Source of the DNA: Hyphomicrobium sp.
Lineage (GTDB): Bacteria > Pseudomonadota > Alphaproteobacteria > Rhizobiales > Hyphomicrobiaceae
Assembly: GCA_016793445.1 (NCBI GenBank)
Contig: JAEUME010000005.1
Coordinates: 248,001-312,000 of the forward strand
Direction: 5' to 3'
DNA length: 64,000 bases
The notes beneath the pieces were generated by a model. It did not search any database. It was not told the origin of the DNA and saw only the letters and a program-made list of their open reading frames with translations. Shown here one piece after another: positions 35,823-44,481 of the stretch. Position 1 is the first letter of the stretch. Each line of letters starts with the position of its first letter. Made by a program: the position numbers and the translations under genes.

Positions 35823-36806
35823 ATGAATCTCATTCGTCCCGATATGCCGGCTTCCACGGGTCCTCTGGCACACGACGATGTGTTGCCTGCGATGTTCGCC
35901 TGGCAGGCGGAGGGTCTGCGGACCGTGCTTGTAACGCTTGTTTCAATCGAAGGCGGCTCACCGCGTCCGGTCGGCGCGCAGATGGCCGTCTGCGAGGACG
36001 GCCGCTACGCTGGCTATTTATCGGGCGGGTGCTTGGAGCAAGCCATTGTGCTCGAAGCGCAGGCTGTGCTGGAAGCAGGTGAAAACAGGCTTGTGCGCTA
36101 TGGCCGCGGCTCGCCTTATTTCGATTTGCGCCTGCCCTGCGGCAGCGGTCTCGATGTCTACTTCGACTCACAACTGCCTTCGGGCGTCGCCGGCACGATG
36201 AAAGAGTTGCGGCGTGACCGCAGGCCGTTCGCGCTCATCACGGATCTTGAAACCGCAATGTCCTCAGTCGTTGGCAATGATGCGCCGGGGCGAACGAGCC
36301 TCGAGGGCCGCCGTTTTACGCGCGTCTATTTGCCCGAACCGCGCATTGTGCTGCTCGGCGCGGGACCTACGGTGAGCGCCTTGTGTCAGATGGCACAGGC
36401 GGCTGGAATTGCGCTCGATGTGTGGGCGGGAGACGATGCCACGCGCGCGCTTCTGGATGCTTGCAGAATTGCTCATTTTCGAACATCGGCGCCGCCGGAC
36501 GACCTGTTCGAACGGATCGATGCCGGCTGCGCGGTTGTGATTGCCTTCCATGATCACGTCAGCGAGCCAGGAATTCTGCAACGCGTGCTTGCGAAACCGT
36601 GTTTCTATATTGGCGTGCTGGGGAACCACGCTGTGCACCGCCAGCGCTTGGCGGAACTTGAAGCCATGGGATTTTCCGCCGACGTTCTGGCGCGCATTCG
36701 TGCCCCCATCGGCGCGATTCCCCAGGCCAAGGGGCAGGCAACGCTGGCGATTGGTGTGCTCGCTGAGATCATGGCCGAGGCCAAGCGCAACGGATTGGTG
36801 GCCTGA
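35823..36806 (+). CDS. xdhC: XdhC/CoxI-family molybdoenzyme maturation protein
   Basis: A 327-residue protein with the N-terminal XdhC/CoxI domain (VTLVSIEGGSPRPVGAQM, GYLSGGCLEQAI, DLRLPCGSGLDV) and a C-terminal Rossmann fold (RIVLLGAGPTV and IGVLGN). Family members bind and sulfurate the molybdenum cofactor for xanthine dehydrogenase or CO dehydrogenase-type enzymes. No such enzyme is encoded in the window, so its client must be elsewhere. It begins 38 bases after the GntR gene and may be cotranscribed with it. Confidence 0.92.
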   Translation: MNLIRPDMPASTGPLAHDDVLPAMFAWQAEGLRTVLVTLVSIEGGSPRPVGAQMAVCEDGRYAGYLSGGCLEQAIVLEAQAVLEAGENRLVRYGRGSPYFDLRLPCGSGLDVYFDSQLPSGVAGTMKELRRDRRPFALITDLETAMSSVVGNDAPGRTSLEGRRFTRVYLPEPRIVLLGAGPTVSALCQMAQAAGIALDVWAGDDATRALLDACRIAHFRTSAPPDDLFERIDAGCAVVIAFHDHVSEPGILQRVLAKPCFYIGVLGNHAVHRQRLAELEAMGFSADVLARIRAPIGAIPQAKGQATLAIGVLAEIMAEAKRNGLVA

Positions 36807-36959
36807 CGCCCTGCTGGCATCGAATCGGTTCGCGGCGCGAAAAGCACGTCAAGCCCCGCTTGTTTCTTATCCCATGGGATTGCGCACGACCCCTCCTTGT
36901 TCCCAGGGCGCGCCCTCGCTAGCGTCCGGTCAAGTGATGCGAACGAGAGGAACATAGGC

Positions 36960-37256
36960 ATGAGCACGCTTCAGGCTTCCGCGCAAAAGCAGTTGCGCCA
37001 GTTGGTCGAACAGATCGAGCGGCTGGAGGAAGAGAAAAAGCAGCTCGCCGGCGACATCCGCGACAAGTATCTGGAAGCCAAAGCCGTCGGCTTCGATGTC
37101 AAGGCTCTGCGGCAGATTATTCGCTTGCGGAAGAAATCCCAAAGCGAACGCCAGGAAGAAGACACGGTCTTGCAGGTCTACCTGCACGCGCTCGGGATGC
37201 TGGAGGACGCCGCGGCGCTCGAGCAGGCCGCCGACGCCATGATCGCAGCCGAATAG
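36960..37256 (+). CDS. gapR: GapR-family nucleoid protein (DUF2312)
   Basis: A 98-residue highly helical, charged protein: LRQLVEQIERLEEEKKQLAGDIRDKY and GFDVKALRQIIRLRKKS are the DUF2312 signature, forming the long coiled-coil dimer. In Caulobacter, GapR binds AT-rich and overtwisted DNA ahead of replication and transcription. The ATG at 36960 has GAGAGGAA upstream. A strong terminator follows 35 bases after the stop, so it is a monocistronic unit. Confidence 0.93.
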   Translation: MSTLQASAQKQLRQLVEQIERLEEEKKQLAGDIRDKYLEAKAVGFDVKALRQIIRLRKKSQSERQEEDTVLQVYLHALGMLEDAAALEQAADAMIAAE

Positions 37257-37289
37257 CCCCGGTTTTGTCGATCCGGGTCTGACAAAGTA

Positions 37290-37323
37290 AAAAGCACGAT
37301 GGGCTCCTGCCCGTCGTGCTTTT
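37290..37323 (+). terminator. Rho-independent terminator of gapR
   Basis: GCACGATGGGC pairs with GCCCGTCGTGC around TCCT, with AAAA before and TTTT after. Confidence 0.93.
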
Positions 37324-37436
37324 CGTTTGCGCGTGCCTCTTCCCCGGCCCAAGGCGCGCGATCATGCCGTAGAAAGTACGAAAGTACCATGATAACATCC
37401 ACTCGCATTCGGACGGAAATTTAATCAGGACCTCTA

Positions 37437-38369
37437 ATGCACAGCGTGACCCTCAAGCAGCTTCGCTACTTTCATGCGCTCGCGCGCGAGCAGCATTTCG
37501 GCAGGGCCGCCGATGCCTGCTCCGTGACGCAGCCTGCCTTATCCATGCAGATACAAGAGTTGGAGGCATCGCTGGGGCTCGATCTCGTCGAGCGGACACG
37601 CGCGGGTGTGAAGCTCACCGCCAAAGGAGAGCAGATTGCGGAGCGCGCGCAGCGTATCCTCAACGACGTTCATGATCTGGTCGATTTCGCCAGACAGTCG
37701 GCCGGGGTGCTTTCGGGAAGACTGCGTTTGGGGCTCATCCCGTCGGTCGCGCCTTATCTGCTTCCGCCGCTGTTGCCGCTCCTGAAGGCGCAACATCCCG
37801 ACCTGGAGCTTCATTTGCGCGAGACCCAGACCGAGACGCTCGTGCATGAGTTGGCTGAGGGTAAGCTCGACGTTCTTCTTCTGGCCCTGCCCGTCAAGCA
37901 TCATGACATCGAGACGCTGACGCTATTTGAAGACCGGTTTTTGCTGGCGTTGCCCAAGACACAGAATCTTTCTGGCCGCCTCAAAGCGACGCCCGACTTG
38001 GTGAAGGGGGAGCGGCTGCTGCTTCTTGAGGAGGGGCACTGCCTGCGCGATCAGGCTCTGACCTATTGCAGCTTGAAGCACGTCGACACGATCAACACGT
38101 TTGGCGCGTCGTCCCTGTCGACGATTGTCGAGATGGTCGCGGGGGGGCTGGGCATCACCCTGTTGCCGGAGTTGTGTGTTTCGGTCGAGGAACGCGGCCG
38201 TGACATCAAGCTGATGCGCTTTGTCGATCCCGAGCCGGCGCGCACGATCGGACTCGTCTGGCGCCATTCAAGCCCTCGCGCCGACGATTACCGCGCGCTG
38301 GGGCAGCTCGTTCTGGCTGCAGGCCAAGAGACGATCAAACGCGGAACCCGTCGCGTAGGCGAGGCGTAA
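37437..38369 (+). CDS. oxyR: OxyR, hydrogen-peroxide-sensing LysR regulator
   Basis: A 310-residue LysR regulator. The N-terminal helix-turn-helix is LKQLRYFHALAREQHFGRAA. The redox switch is preserved: EEGHCLRDQALTYC has Cys202 and Cys211, the same 9-residue spacing as Cys199 and Cys208 of E. coli OxyR. Peroxide oxidation would form a disulfide and activate antioxidant genes. katG or ahpC, often adjacent, are not in the window, so it controls distant targets. The upstream region has AT-rich sequence suited to autoregulation. Confidence 0.95.
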   Translation: MHSVTLKQLRYFHALAREQHFGRAADACSVTQPALSMQIQELEASLGLDLVERTRAGVKLTAKGEQIAERAQRILNDVHDLVDFARQSAGVLSGRLRLGLIPSVAPYLLPPLLPLLKAQHPDLELHLRETQTETLVHELAEGKLDVLLLALPVKHHDIETLTLFEDRFLLALPKTQNLSGRLKATPDLVKGERLLLLEEGHCLRDQALTYCSLKHVDTINTFGASSLSTIVEMVAGGLGITLLPELCVSVEERGRDIKLMRFVDPEPARTIGLVWRHSSPRADDYRALGQLVLAAGQETIKRGTRRVGEA

Positions 38370-38425
38370 CGCAAAGCGCGCCTGCGCGAGGTGACGTGCA
38401 TATTTTTTGCGACTTGCCCGCGTTC

Positions 38426-40039
38426 TCAGGGGCTACGCGTGCTGGTCTGCACGGCGCGTTCGGAGATTCCGGTTGCGGCGCGGCTCTGGTCGAGTTCCTT
38501 GAGAGCGTCAAGATGCACGGCCGATCCCTGGAACTGCTGCGCCCATATCACCTGGGCCACCTGCTGGCCGGGGCGGAAGCGCATCGGGAGCACGGCACCC
38601 ACGTCGTCGATCAGCTCGAGCGTCTGGGCAACGTCGGGATGCTGGAGAGCTCCGAACTGCGGTTCGCTTGAGGCCGGCTCCTCCGTCAGCAGCGGGCCCA
38701 GCGGGAAGGGCCGGTAGGCCAGTTCCTCGGGGTGATCTTCGTCGAATTCCGGCGCCTGCACCCAGCCGTTGCCCAGGCTGTCCGGGCTCATGTCGGTGAT
38801 GCTGGCGCTTTCCTGGTCTTGCGGGATGAGAGCGGCAATCCGGGCCGGCGCCCGCGTATCAGGTTTATTGGCGATCTCGGGCATGGCTGCGGCGGCCAGT
38901 GCCTTGGCCGGCCGTACGGCAGGCTTTGGCTGCGCGACGAGCGCCGGCGGCTCAGCCTGCGTCTTGGCGATAAGGGCCGCCAGCGCGGAGCGGTCAGGCT
39001 CGGTGCGGGCCTTCGCGGCCGCCTTGGGAGGCTCAAAGCGTGACGGGCGATCCACCAGCTTGGGCTGGCCAACGAGTTTGGGAGCAACCGCCGCCGGCTG
39101 GGGCGTCGTGAGCGCGGCGACCTGCGGACGCGCAGCCTCCCGATCGGGGATCGGCTCCCAGGTTACGGCAGATGCCGGTTTGGGCGGATCGGCCGGGCGC
39201 TTTTTCGCCCACGGCAGGATGTCGCCACCGCCCAGGGACGCCAGAGCCAGTCGAGCCTGAATCGGCGCTCTGGGTTCAGGCTTGGGAGGTGGCGGGGGTT
39301 CCTCCGCGGCAGCGACCACTGTTGCCGGGCGCGGCGCGCGGCGCAGATTGAGATAGGCGGTGATCTGGATGGCGACATCGCCGTGCTTGGCGCGCGCGGT
39401 CTGAACGTCGGAAGGCGTAATGGGGCCGCCCGACGCGGGCATGTGCTTCGTGCGCCCGTTGGGGAACAGCAGCGCAAGCTCGTAGCGCGGCAGGCGGGGC
39501 CAGGCGCGGACGCGCGCGCTGTCAACGTGGACGAATGGAATACCGGAGGTCGGGTAGTAGCCGACGCCGCCGCGTTCGCGCACCAGCGCGGAATAGCGGA
39601 TGCGCTTCAAGGGGACGTCAGGAAAAGTGATATCGACGGCGCGTCCTGTGATGTGCTGGCTCTGGCTGGCCTGTCCGCCGCGGGTTTTGCGCAGCATCTC
39701 GTTGGTGCCTTGCGAGCGGTAGCCGCAGATGATGCTGACCGGCTGTTGCGAGCCCAGCTCCGTGTGCATCTCCCAGATGAGGTCAATGGTATTGGGATCG
39801 ATCGCGATTGCCTGGTTCTTGCGCCAGTCGCGCATGATCCAATTGATCTTCTTCAGCGCGTCGGGAACGTACTGGCCGTCCTTCTTGTAGACGACCGTCA
39901 GCGTTTCCTTGGTGTGGATGTGATAGAAGGAAATCACGCGCTCCCCGGGCGCGGCCGCGGAGATCCTGTCCGCGGAGAGACTCGTCACGGCAGCAAGCAG
40001 CAGCGCGCTCGCAATAACGCCGAAATGTCGTGAGGCCAC
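38426..40039 (-). CDS. DUF882 / M15-type murein peptidase-like exported protein
   Basis: A 537-residue exported protein. The signal peptide (FGVIASALLLAAVTSLSADR) is followed by a DUF882 (M15 peptidase-like, YcbK) domain at about 30-200, whose zinc-site motifs are SQHITGRAVDITF and IPFVHVD. A Pro/Ala/Lys-rich extension of about 300 residues follows, with repeated KPA, QPK and RPA tracts, probably unstructured and wall-spanning. It is adjacent and co-oriented with the YcbB-like transpeptidase, suggesting joint work on peptidoglycan crosslinks. A perfect inverted repeat sits 53-79 bases upstream. Confidence 0.87.
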   Translation of the reverse strand: MASRHFGVIASALLLAAVTSLSADRISAAAPGERVISFYHIHTKETLTVVYKKDGQYVPDALKKINWIMRDWRKNQAIAIDPNTIDLIWEMHTELGSQQPVSIICGYRSQGTNEMLRKTRGGQASQSQHITGRAVDITFPDVPLKRIRYSALVRERGGVGYYPTSGIPFVHVDSARVRAWPRLPRYELALLFPNGRTKHMPASGGPITPSDVQTARAKHGDVAIQITAYLNLRRAPRPATVVAAAEEPPPPPKPEPRAPIQARLALASLGGGDILPWAKKRPADPPKPASAVTWEPIPDREAARPQVAALTTPQPAAVAPKLVGQPKLVDRPSRFEPPKAAAKARTEPDRSALAALIAKTQAEPPALVAQPKPAVRPAKALAAAAMPEIANKPDTRAPARIAALIPQDQESASITDMSPDSLGNGWVQAPEFDEDHPEELAYRPFPLGPLLTEEPASSEPQFGALQHPDVAQTLELIDDVGAVLPMRFRPGQQVAQVIWAQQFQGSAVHLDALKELDQSRAATGISERAVQTSTRSP

Positions 40040-40091
40040 CTGCCCCCCCGATCCCTACGCTTCTACCTTTGAAGTTCCCCGTTGCGGGCAC

Positions 40092-40118
40092 CTTAAGAGT
40101 TAATCCCCAACTCTTAAG
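40092..40118. promoter_or_regulatory. Perfect inverted repeat upstream of the DUF882 gene
   Basis: CTTAAGAGTT and AACTCTTAAG, exact 10-base arms with a 7-base spacer, ending 53 bases before the start codon. No T-run follows on either strand, so an operator is more likely than a terminator. The regulator is unknown. Confidence 0.5.
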
Positions 40119-40267
40119 ACCCGGTAACTGGCTCAGGAAACATCAATCCTTTGGCAAGAAAAGGGCACGGGCGTGTGCGCGGCATTTTGTAAGGCGGCGT
40201 CCGGCATACTCGACCCGACCATATCGCACGGCCCATCCGGTGGGTTGGCGATGGGAGCCGCCAGCCG

Positions 40268-42856
40268 TCAGTTCGCGCCAAAGACGTTCTTGATGAAGTC
40301 GGAGATGGCCCTGCCTGGCTTGTATTTGACCGCGCCCGGCTGGCTGGTTCGGGCGCTGAGGCGCGGGGACTTGGCGCGGCGGGTCACGCGCTGGCTGTCG
40401 TCGTCCTCGTCACCCCAGTCATCGCGGGACACCATAGCGCCAGGCTCGGCGGGCGCCAGGTGATCCGGGTTGCGGACGATCTGGTCCCAGTGGCCATTGA
40501 GCGCAAGCCTGACCCGCGTCTCGTGGCCATAGACGTCGGGGAAGGTGGCAACCGTCCCACCGTCGTTGATCCACATCGTGAAGTAGGTGATGTGGACCGG
40601 CAGGGGTGTGCCGAGTGCGACTTCGTTGTCCTCGGGACCGGATTGGATCAATGAGTCGACCTGCTCTTTCGTCCACCCCTTGTCCTCGGCCATGATGACC
40701 TCGGCGAGTTGCACAGGATTGCGCACGCGCATGCAGCCGTGGCTGAACGTGCGGATGTTCTCATCAAACAGCTTCTTGGCCGGCGTGTCGTGCAGATAGA
40801 CGGCATGCTTGTTGGGAAAGAGAAATTTCACGACCCCTAACACGTTCGCGCGGCCTGGCGGCTGGTAGATATGATAATTGCGGATGTCCTGGCGGCTCCA
40901 GTCGACATCCCAGGCGTTGACGATGCGGCCGTTGCGCTCCATGCGCAGCCCCTGGCCTGCGATGGGGTTGCGGCCGGCCCGCAGCTTGGGCAGCAGTTCG
41001 TTGACCTTGATCGACTCCGGAACGTTCCAGGTCGGCTGGAAGACGATCGTCTTCATCTCATGCGAAAAGATCGGCGTCTGGGTCTCATTGCGGCCGGTGA
41101 CGATCCGCTCCTCGTGGATGATTTGCCCGTGCTTGACGACGCGCACGAGGAACTCCGGAATGTTGACCCAGATGTAGGTCTCGCCCAGGTCCTGCGGCAT
41201 CCAGCGCCACGCCTCCATATTGGCGAGCACCGCTTCCTCGTCGATCCGGCCTTGCGCATTGAGGCTGGCGCGCAATGCGGTGGTTATGGTCGAATTGGTA
41301 GGCTCGATGCCGTTCTTGCGTTTGTAGTCGATGACGGCAGCGGCAAGATCCTTGTCGTAATAGTTTTCGTCCATGGCCGGGGCGCCGGGTTTGGCATCCG
41401 GCATCGGCGTGCCCAGACGGCGGCGCAGGGCGGCCACGCTCGCATGCGACTTGCCCGGCGTGATCTTAGGCCCGTCCGGAATGATTTCCGGTTCGGTGCC
41501 CGTGACGTGCTGGATGCGCAGCTCCGCCAGCTTTTCACGCAGCGCCTCGAATTGAGGATGCTGTGGATGCAAGGACCGCAAGTAGGCCGCCTTGTCGGGC
41601 GCCGCCGCCAGATCCGCGATGAGCTTTGCGCGCTCGATAAGCTGCGGCTTGCGATCGAGATAAGACGACAAGAGCTCTGTGGGGTCGTTTATGCGGTCGC
41701 CGCGCGCATGGCGCGCATACGCCAATGCGGCAAGCGAGAGTTTGACTTCTCCATCCATCAAGTCCGCGTAGCCGTAATCGGCGCCCGTGGCGGTGAGATT
41801 GGGCAGCGTGTAGTCGGCGCGGGTAAGCCCCCACTCGCCGGCCTTGGCGATTTCGGCCATCAGCGCGCGCCCGGCGTCATTGAAGCCGTCCCGCGTGACC
41901 CATAGCGCCTCGCCGACTGTCTTCTCATAGTGCGCCGCCAACGCGGCCTGGTCTTGCGCGTCAAAGCCGGTCAGCGCCGTAGCGGCCTTGCTTTCGAAAT
42001 AGCGCTTGATGGGAAGATAGAGCTTACCGTTGACGGCAACGGCCGGCTGCAGGACGGGCTCGGCGGGCACCGCCTGGCGCGGCGGCGCGCTTGGATCGGC
42101 GCTCTCCTGCAGGATGGCGGTCTGATCGGGGGCACGGGCAGGGATCGGGATCGGCGCGGAGCCTTTCGGCAGTTCGGTGGGGGGAGGTGTTGCGACGGCC
42201 CCTGTCGCACCGGCTTCTAGGGACGGCAGAGGCGGTGGCGGAAGGCTGGATCGGCTCTCGATGGACGGGGAGGGGTCTGCCCGAGCAGGAGCGAGGGTCG
42301 AGGCGGCTCCCCCAACAGGTTCCAGCGCATGTGGTGCCGGCTTGGCCGGAACTGGCTTCGGCGGTGCGTTGGTTGGGCCGTTAGAGATGGCCTCCGGGCC
42401 CGGACCGGGCTGGGCGGCCGTCTTGGCTGGCGCCCCGCCCAACGCCGTCTCGGGCGCCCTGGTACGGATGGCAACCTGGGGCGCACGATCCGGCGCGTCG
42501 TGGATCTCCGCCGGCAGCGGCGGCGACAGTTGATCATCGTCCAGGCTGCCGGGCTGCTGATGGGCCGTGAAATCCGGTTGGTCCTGGCCGGGGGGGACGA
42601 TGTCGGTGTCCTGCAGCATCGACTTTGCGTCGCGCTCCAGCAGATCCTCAATGGAGTCGGGTTGCGAACCCGGATCGGCGTCGTTCACGGTCCACGGCGT
42701 ATCGTCGGGATCCACGGCACGGGCTTGGGTGCTGAATGCCAACGCCAGCGCCAGACACGCGAGACCGCCAGCAAATTTCGCCAGGCTCAGTTTCGCCGGA
42801 CCGGCAGCCGTACGTGTGACAAGGCAAGGCGCCGGATGCAGGCGCACGCGGACCAT
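40268..42856 (-). CDS. YcbB-like L,D-transpeptidase
   Basis: An 862-residue exported protein with an N-terminal hydrophobic signal (GGLACLALALAFSTQARA). A Pro/Ala-rich linker spans residues 60-270, then comes a helical scaffold domain, a peptidoglycan-binding repeat (SVAALRRRLGTP, with NGIEPTNSTITTALRASLN) and a YkuD catalytic domain with HDTPAKKLF and FSHGCMRVRNP, where Cys708 is the nucleophile. It would make 3-3 crosslinks between meso-diaminopimelates in the periplasm, giving beta-lactam-tolerant bonds. The DUF882 gene follows 228 bases downstream. The long proline-rich linker is unusual compared with E. coli YcbB (615 residues). Confidence 0.92.
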   Translation of the reverse strand: MVRVRLHPAPCLVTRTAAGPAKLSLAKFAGGLACLALALAFSTQARAVDPDDTPWTVNDADPGSQPDSIEDLLERDAKSMLQDTDIVPPGQDQPDFTAHQQPGSLDDDQLSPPLPAEIHDAPDRAPQVAIRTRAPETALGGAPAKTAAQPGPGPEAISNGPTNAPPKPVPAKPAPHALEPVGGAASTLAPARADPSPSIESRSSLPPPPLPSLEAGATGAVATPPPTELPKGSAPIPIPARAPDQTAILQESADPSAPPRQAVPAEPVLQPAVAVNGKLYLPIKRYFESKAATALTGFDAQDQAALAAHYEKTVGEALWVTRDGFNDAGRALMAEIAKAGEWGLTRADYTLPNLTATGADYGYADLMDGEVKLSLAALAYARHARGDRINDPTELLSSYLDRKPQLIERAKLIADLAAAPDKAAYLRSLHPQHPQFEALREKLAELRIQHVTGTEPEIIPDGPKITPGKSHASVAALRRRLGTPMPDAKPGAPAMDENYYDKDLAAAVIDYKRKNGIEPTNSTITTALRASLNAQGRIDEEAVLANMEAWRWMPQDLGETYIWVNIPEFLVRVVKHGQIIHEERIVTGRNETQTPIFSHEMKTIVFQPTWNVPESIKVNELLPKLRAGRNPIAGQGLRMERNGRIVNAWDVDWSRQDIRNYHIYQPPGRANVLGVVKFLFPNKHAVYLHDTPAKKLFDENIRTFSHGCMRVRNPVQLAEVIMAEDKGWTKEQVDSLIQSGPEDNEVALGTPLPVHITYFTMWINDGGTVATFPDVYGHETRVRLALNGHWDQIVRNPDHLAPAEPGAMVSRDDWGDEDDDSQRVTRRAKSPRLSARTSQPGAVKYKPGRAISDFIKNVFGAN

Positions 42857-43172
42857 GGACGCAACCTTTCCTCACTGCACGGCCAGCGGTCTGGAATGAC
42901 TGCTGACTATAGTTAACGCCAACCCCTGCGCCCGGCTATTCCTTTCACACGCGGCTATGGCGAAACTGTTGCTGCAACGCGTCGTCAATGCGCTGGTCGA
43001 AGGGCGAAAAGGCGTCGGTGGGATGTCGCCCGGGACAACAGCTTTATGTGTCCACATCAACGCGCCGAAATTCCTCGAACCATTCGCCATCGTAGCGCGA
43101 CGAATGTGTTGCCGGGGATGCAGCCGTGCATTCCGCGTGCGAGCTGCAACACGCAGAAAAACGAGCGATGCC
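42857..43172. other. Divergent intergenic region upstream of ycbB-like and exported-protein genes
   Basis: About 315 bases, including a TATAGTTAAC at 42908-42917 that could serve a promoter. No gene is supported: the longer reading of the plus-strand ORF (from 42957) has no signal or family resemblance, unlike the start at 43173. Confidence 0.4.
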
Positions 43173-44111
43173 ATGACGAGTGATCTGAAGCCCTGCATGA
43201 GGACGCATTTGGCAAGGTTTGCTGCAAGCGCCGTGCTCTTTGCTGCGGCTGCCTCGGTGTCCCTGGCGGGCGAGGCGATCATGCTCGATATGGCTGCGGA
43301 CGAAGATGCACACCTGACCGTTGCCACCGGCGCGGACGGAAAGCCGGCGTTGAGAGACTCCCACCTTGCCATCGGGCTGCAGCTCAATGCCCAAACCGAC
43401 CCCGGACGGGGCTTGCGGCTCGTCACCTCCCAGCTCTATCTCAAGCAGGCCGGACAGGGTGGAGGATTGACGGTCCTTCCAGAAGCTGCAACCGGCGCGC
43501 GGACACTCGACCACCACGGTCGCTTGGCCTTCGCCGTCGATCCGCTAGGGCCGCTGGCACGCGATGCCATAGCGCTGTGCGCGGGCGCCCCACGGACGCA
43601 AGCCGTCCTGCGCCTCGACATGAGCGTGCCTGTGGTCTGGCGCGTTACCGCGGGCCGTCTTGACTTTGCGGCCCTGGCCTTGAGCGGCCTGTCCGCCTCG
43701 GAGGATGTGCTCTCCAGCCCTGCGCTCTACACCGATGCCGAGACGGCGGAGCGCGAGAGCGTCGCGCGGGTCGAGGTCCGTTGTGAGGATAGGCCTGCGG
43801 TCCGCACAGAAGCGCGACAGTCTCGCAAAGGAAAGGTTGGCCGCTTGGCCGATGCCGCCGAAAACGAGGTCCGGGCCGACAATGCCGCCTTCAGTCCCTC
43901 AAGCGGGCAGGAGACGGCCGACGCAAGCGCCGAGGCAGCAGAGGCGCCAGCCACCTTGGCCGGAGCCACGATGGTCTGTGATGGCGGCATGGTGCGCCAG
44001 ACGCTGGGTGCACGGACCGGCCAGATGTGCTTGTGTCCCGGCAATACCGTCCGCCGCCAGACCGGCCCGGAAGCCTTCCAATGCGCCCGGCGGCTCGCGC
44101 GGCGGCGCTAG
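43173..44111 (+). CDS. Exported protein of unknown function with C-terminal Cys motif
   Basis: A 312-residue protein. The signal peptide (LARFAASAVLFAAAASVSLA) is followed by a globular part (about 40-220) with no recognised family and a Glu/Ala-rich linker. The C-terminal module contains MVCDGGMVRQTL, then CLCPGNTVRR, then a last Cys in FQCARR. This C..GG..C.CP.G..C pattern resembles a short Cys module seen at the ends of other exported Rhizobiales proteins and may form two disulfides. The start could also be 43197. Function unknown. Confidence 0.65.
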   Translation: MTSDLKPCMRTHLARFAASAVLFAAAASVSLAGEAIMLDMAADEDAHLTVATGADGKPALRDSHLAIGLQLNAQTDPGRGLRLVTSQLYLKQAGQGGGLTVLPEAATGARTLDHHGRLAFAVDPLGPLARDAIALCAGAPRTQAVLRLDMSVPVVWRVTAGRLDFAALALSGLSASEDVLSSPALYTDAETAERESVARVEVRCEDRPAVRTEARQSRKGKVGRLADAAENEVRADNAAFSPSSGQETADASAEAAEAPATLAGATMVCDGGMVRQTLGARTGQMCLCPGNTVRRQTGPEAFQCARRLARRR

Positions 44112-44150
44112 ATGCGTGAACCCGACTTTCGATGATATGCACAAAAGCCA

Positions 44151-44188
44151 GGAGCCGTTTTCGCGATTTAATCAAAAACGGAACGGCC
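44151..44188. repeat. Palindromic intergenic repeat, type B, copy 2
   Basis: GGAGCCGTTTTCGCGATTTA then ATCAAAAACGGAACGGCC; it aligns with the 22537-22577 element through the CGCGATTT-ATCAAAA core and the GCCGT/ACGGC arms. Confidence 0.6.
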
Positions 44189-44210
44189 AAAAGCCGGTTG
44201 CGGACCTCAC

Positions 44211-44332
44211 TTCCTTCTCCCTCGGGAGAAGGTGCCCCGAAGGGGCGGATGAGGGGCCTGCCAGCAATCAACGGCGCAGGCTGAAGTCCCTCACCTGTCG
44301 CTTCGCGACATCCTCTCCCGTCCCGGGAGAGG
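44211..44332. repeat. REP-like palindromic element
   Basis: Two hairpin halves: CTTCTCCCTCGGGAGAAGG with CCCCGAAGGGGCGGATGAGG, then CCCTCACC...CATCCTCTCCCGTCCCGGGAGAGG. This is a form of intergenic repeat widespread in Rhizobiales genomes. Confidence 0.6.
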
Positions 44333-44360
44333 AAAACGTGCTTTGCACCATCGGGCGTCG

Positions 44361-44402
44361 AAAAGACTGAAGGCCCCGGCCAGGAGCGCCGGGGCCTTCA
44401 AC
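44361..44402 (-). terminator. Rho-independent terminator of the NtrC-family gene
   Basis: TGAAGGCCCCGGC pairs with GCCGGGGCCTTCA (13 pairs, 7-base loop). Read on the minus strand the stem is followed by GTCTTTT. Confidence 0.85.
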
Positions 44403-44481
44403 TCGAAGCGCGAAGGGCATAGCGCTCCGGGGGACTTCCAGCCTGCTTGCGCGGCCGGAAAGCTCGTTCGATTGGAAGCGC

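Larger units (their letters stand above)
44112..44481. other. Repeat-rich intergenic region
   Basis: Contains no gene. From left to right: a type B palindromic repeat (44151-44188), a REP-like element (44211-44332), and the terminator of the minus-strand NtrC-family gene (44361-44401). Confidence 0.6.
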
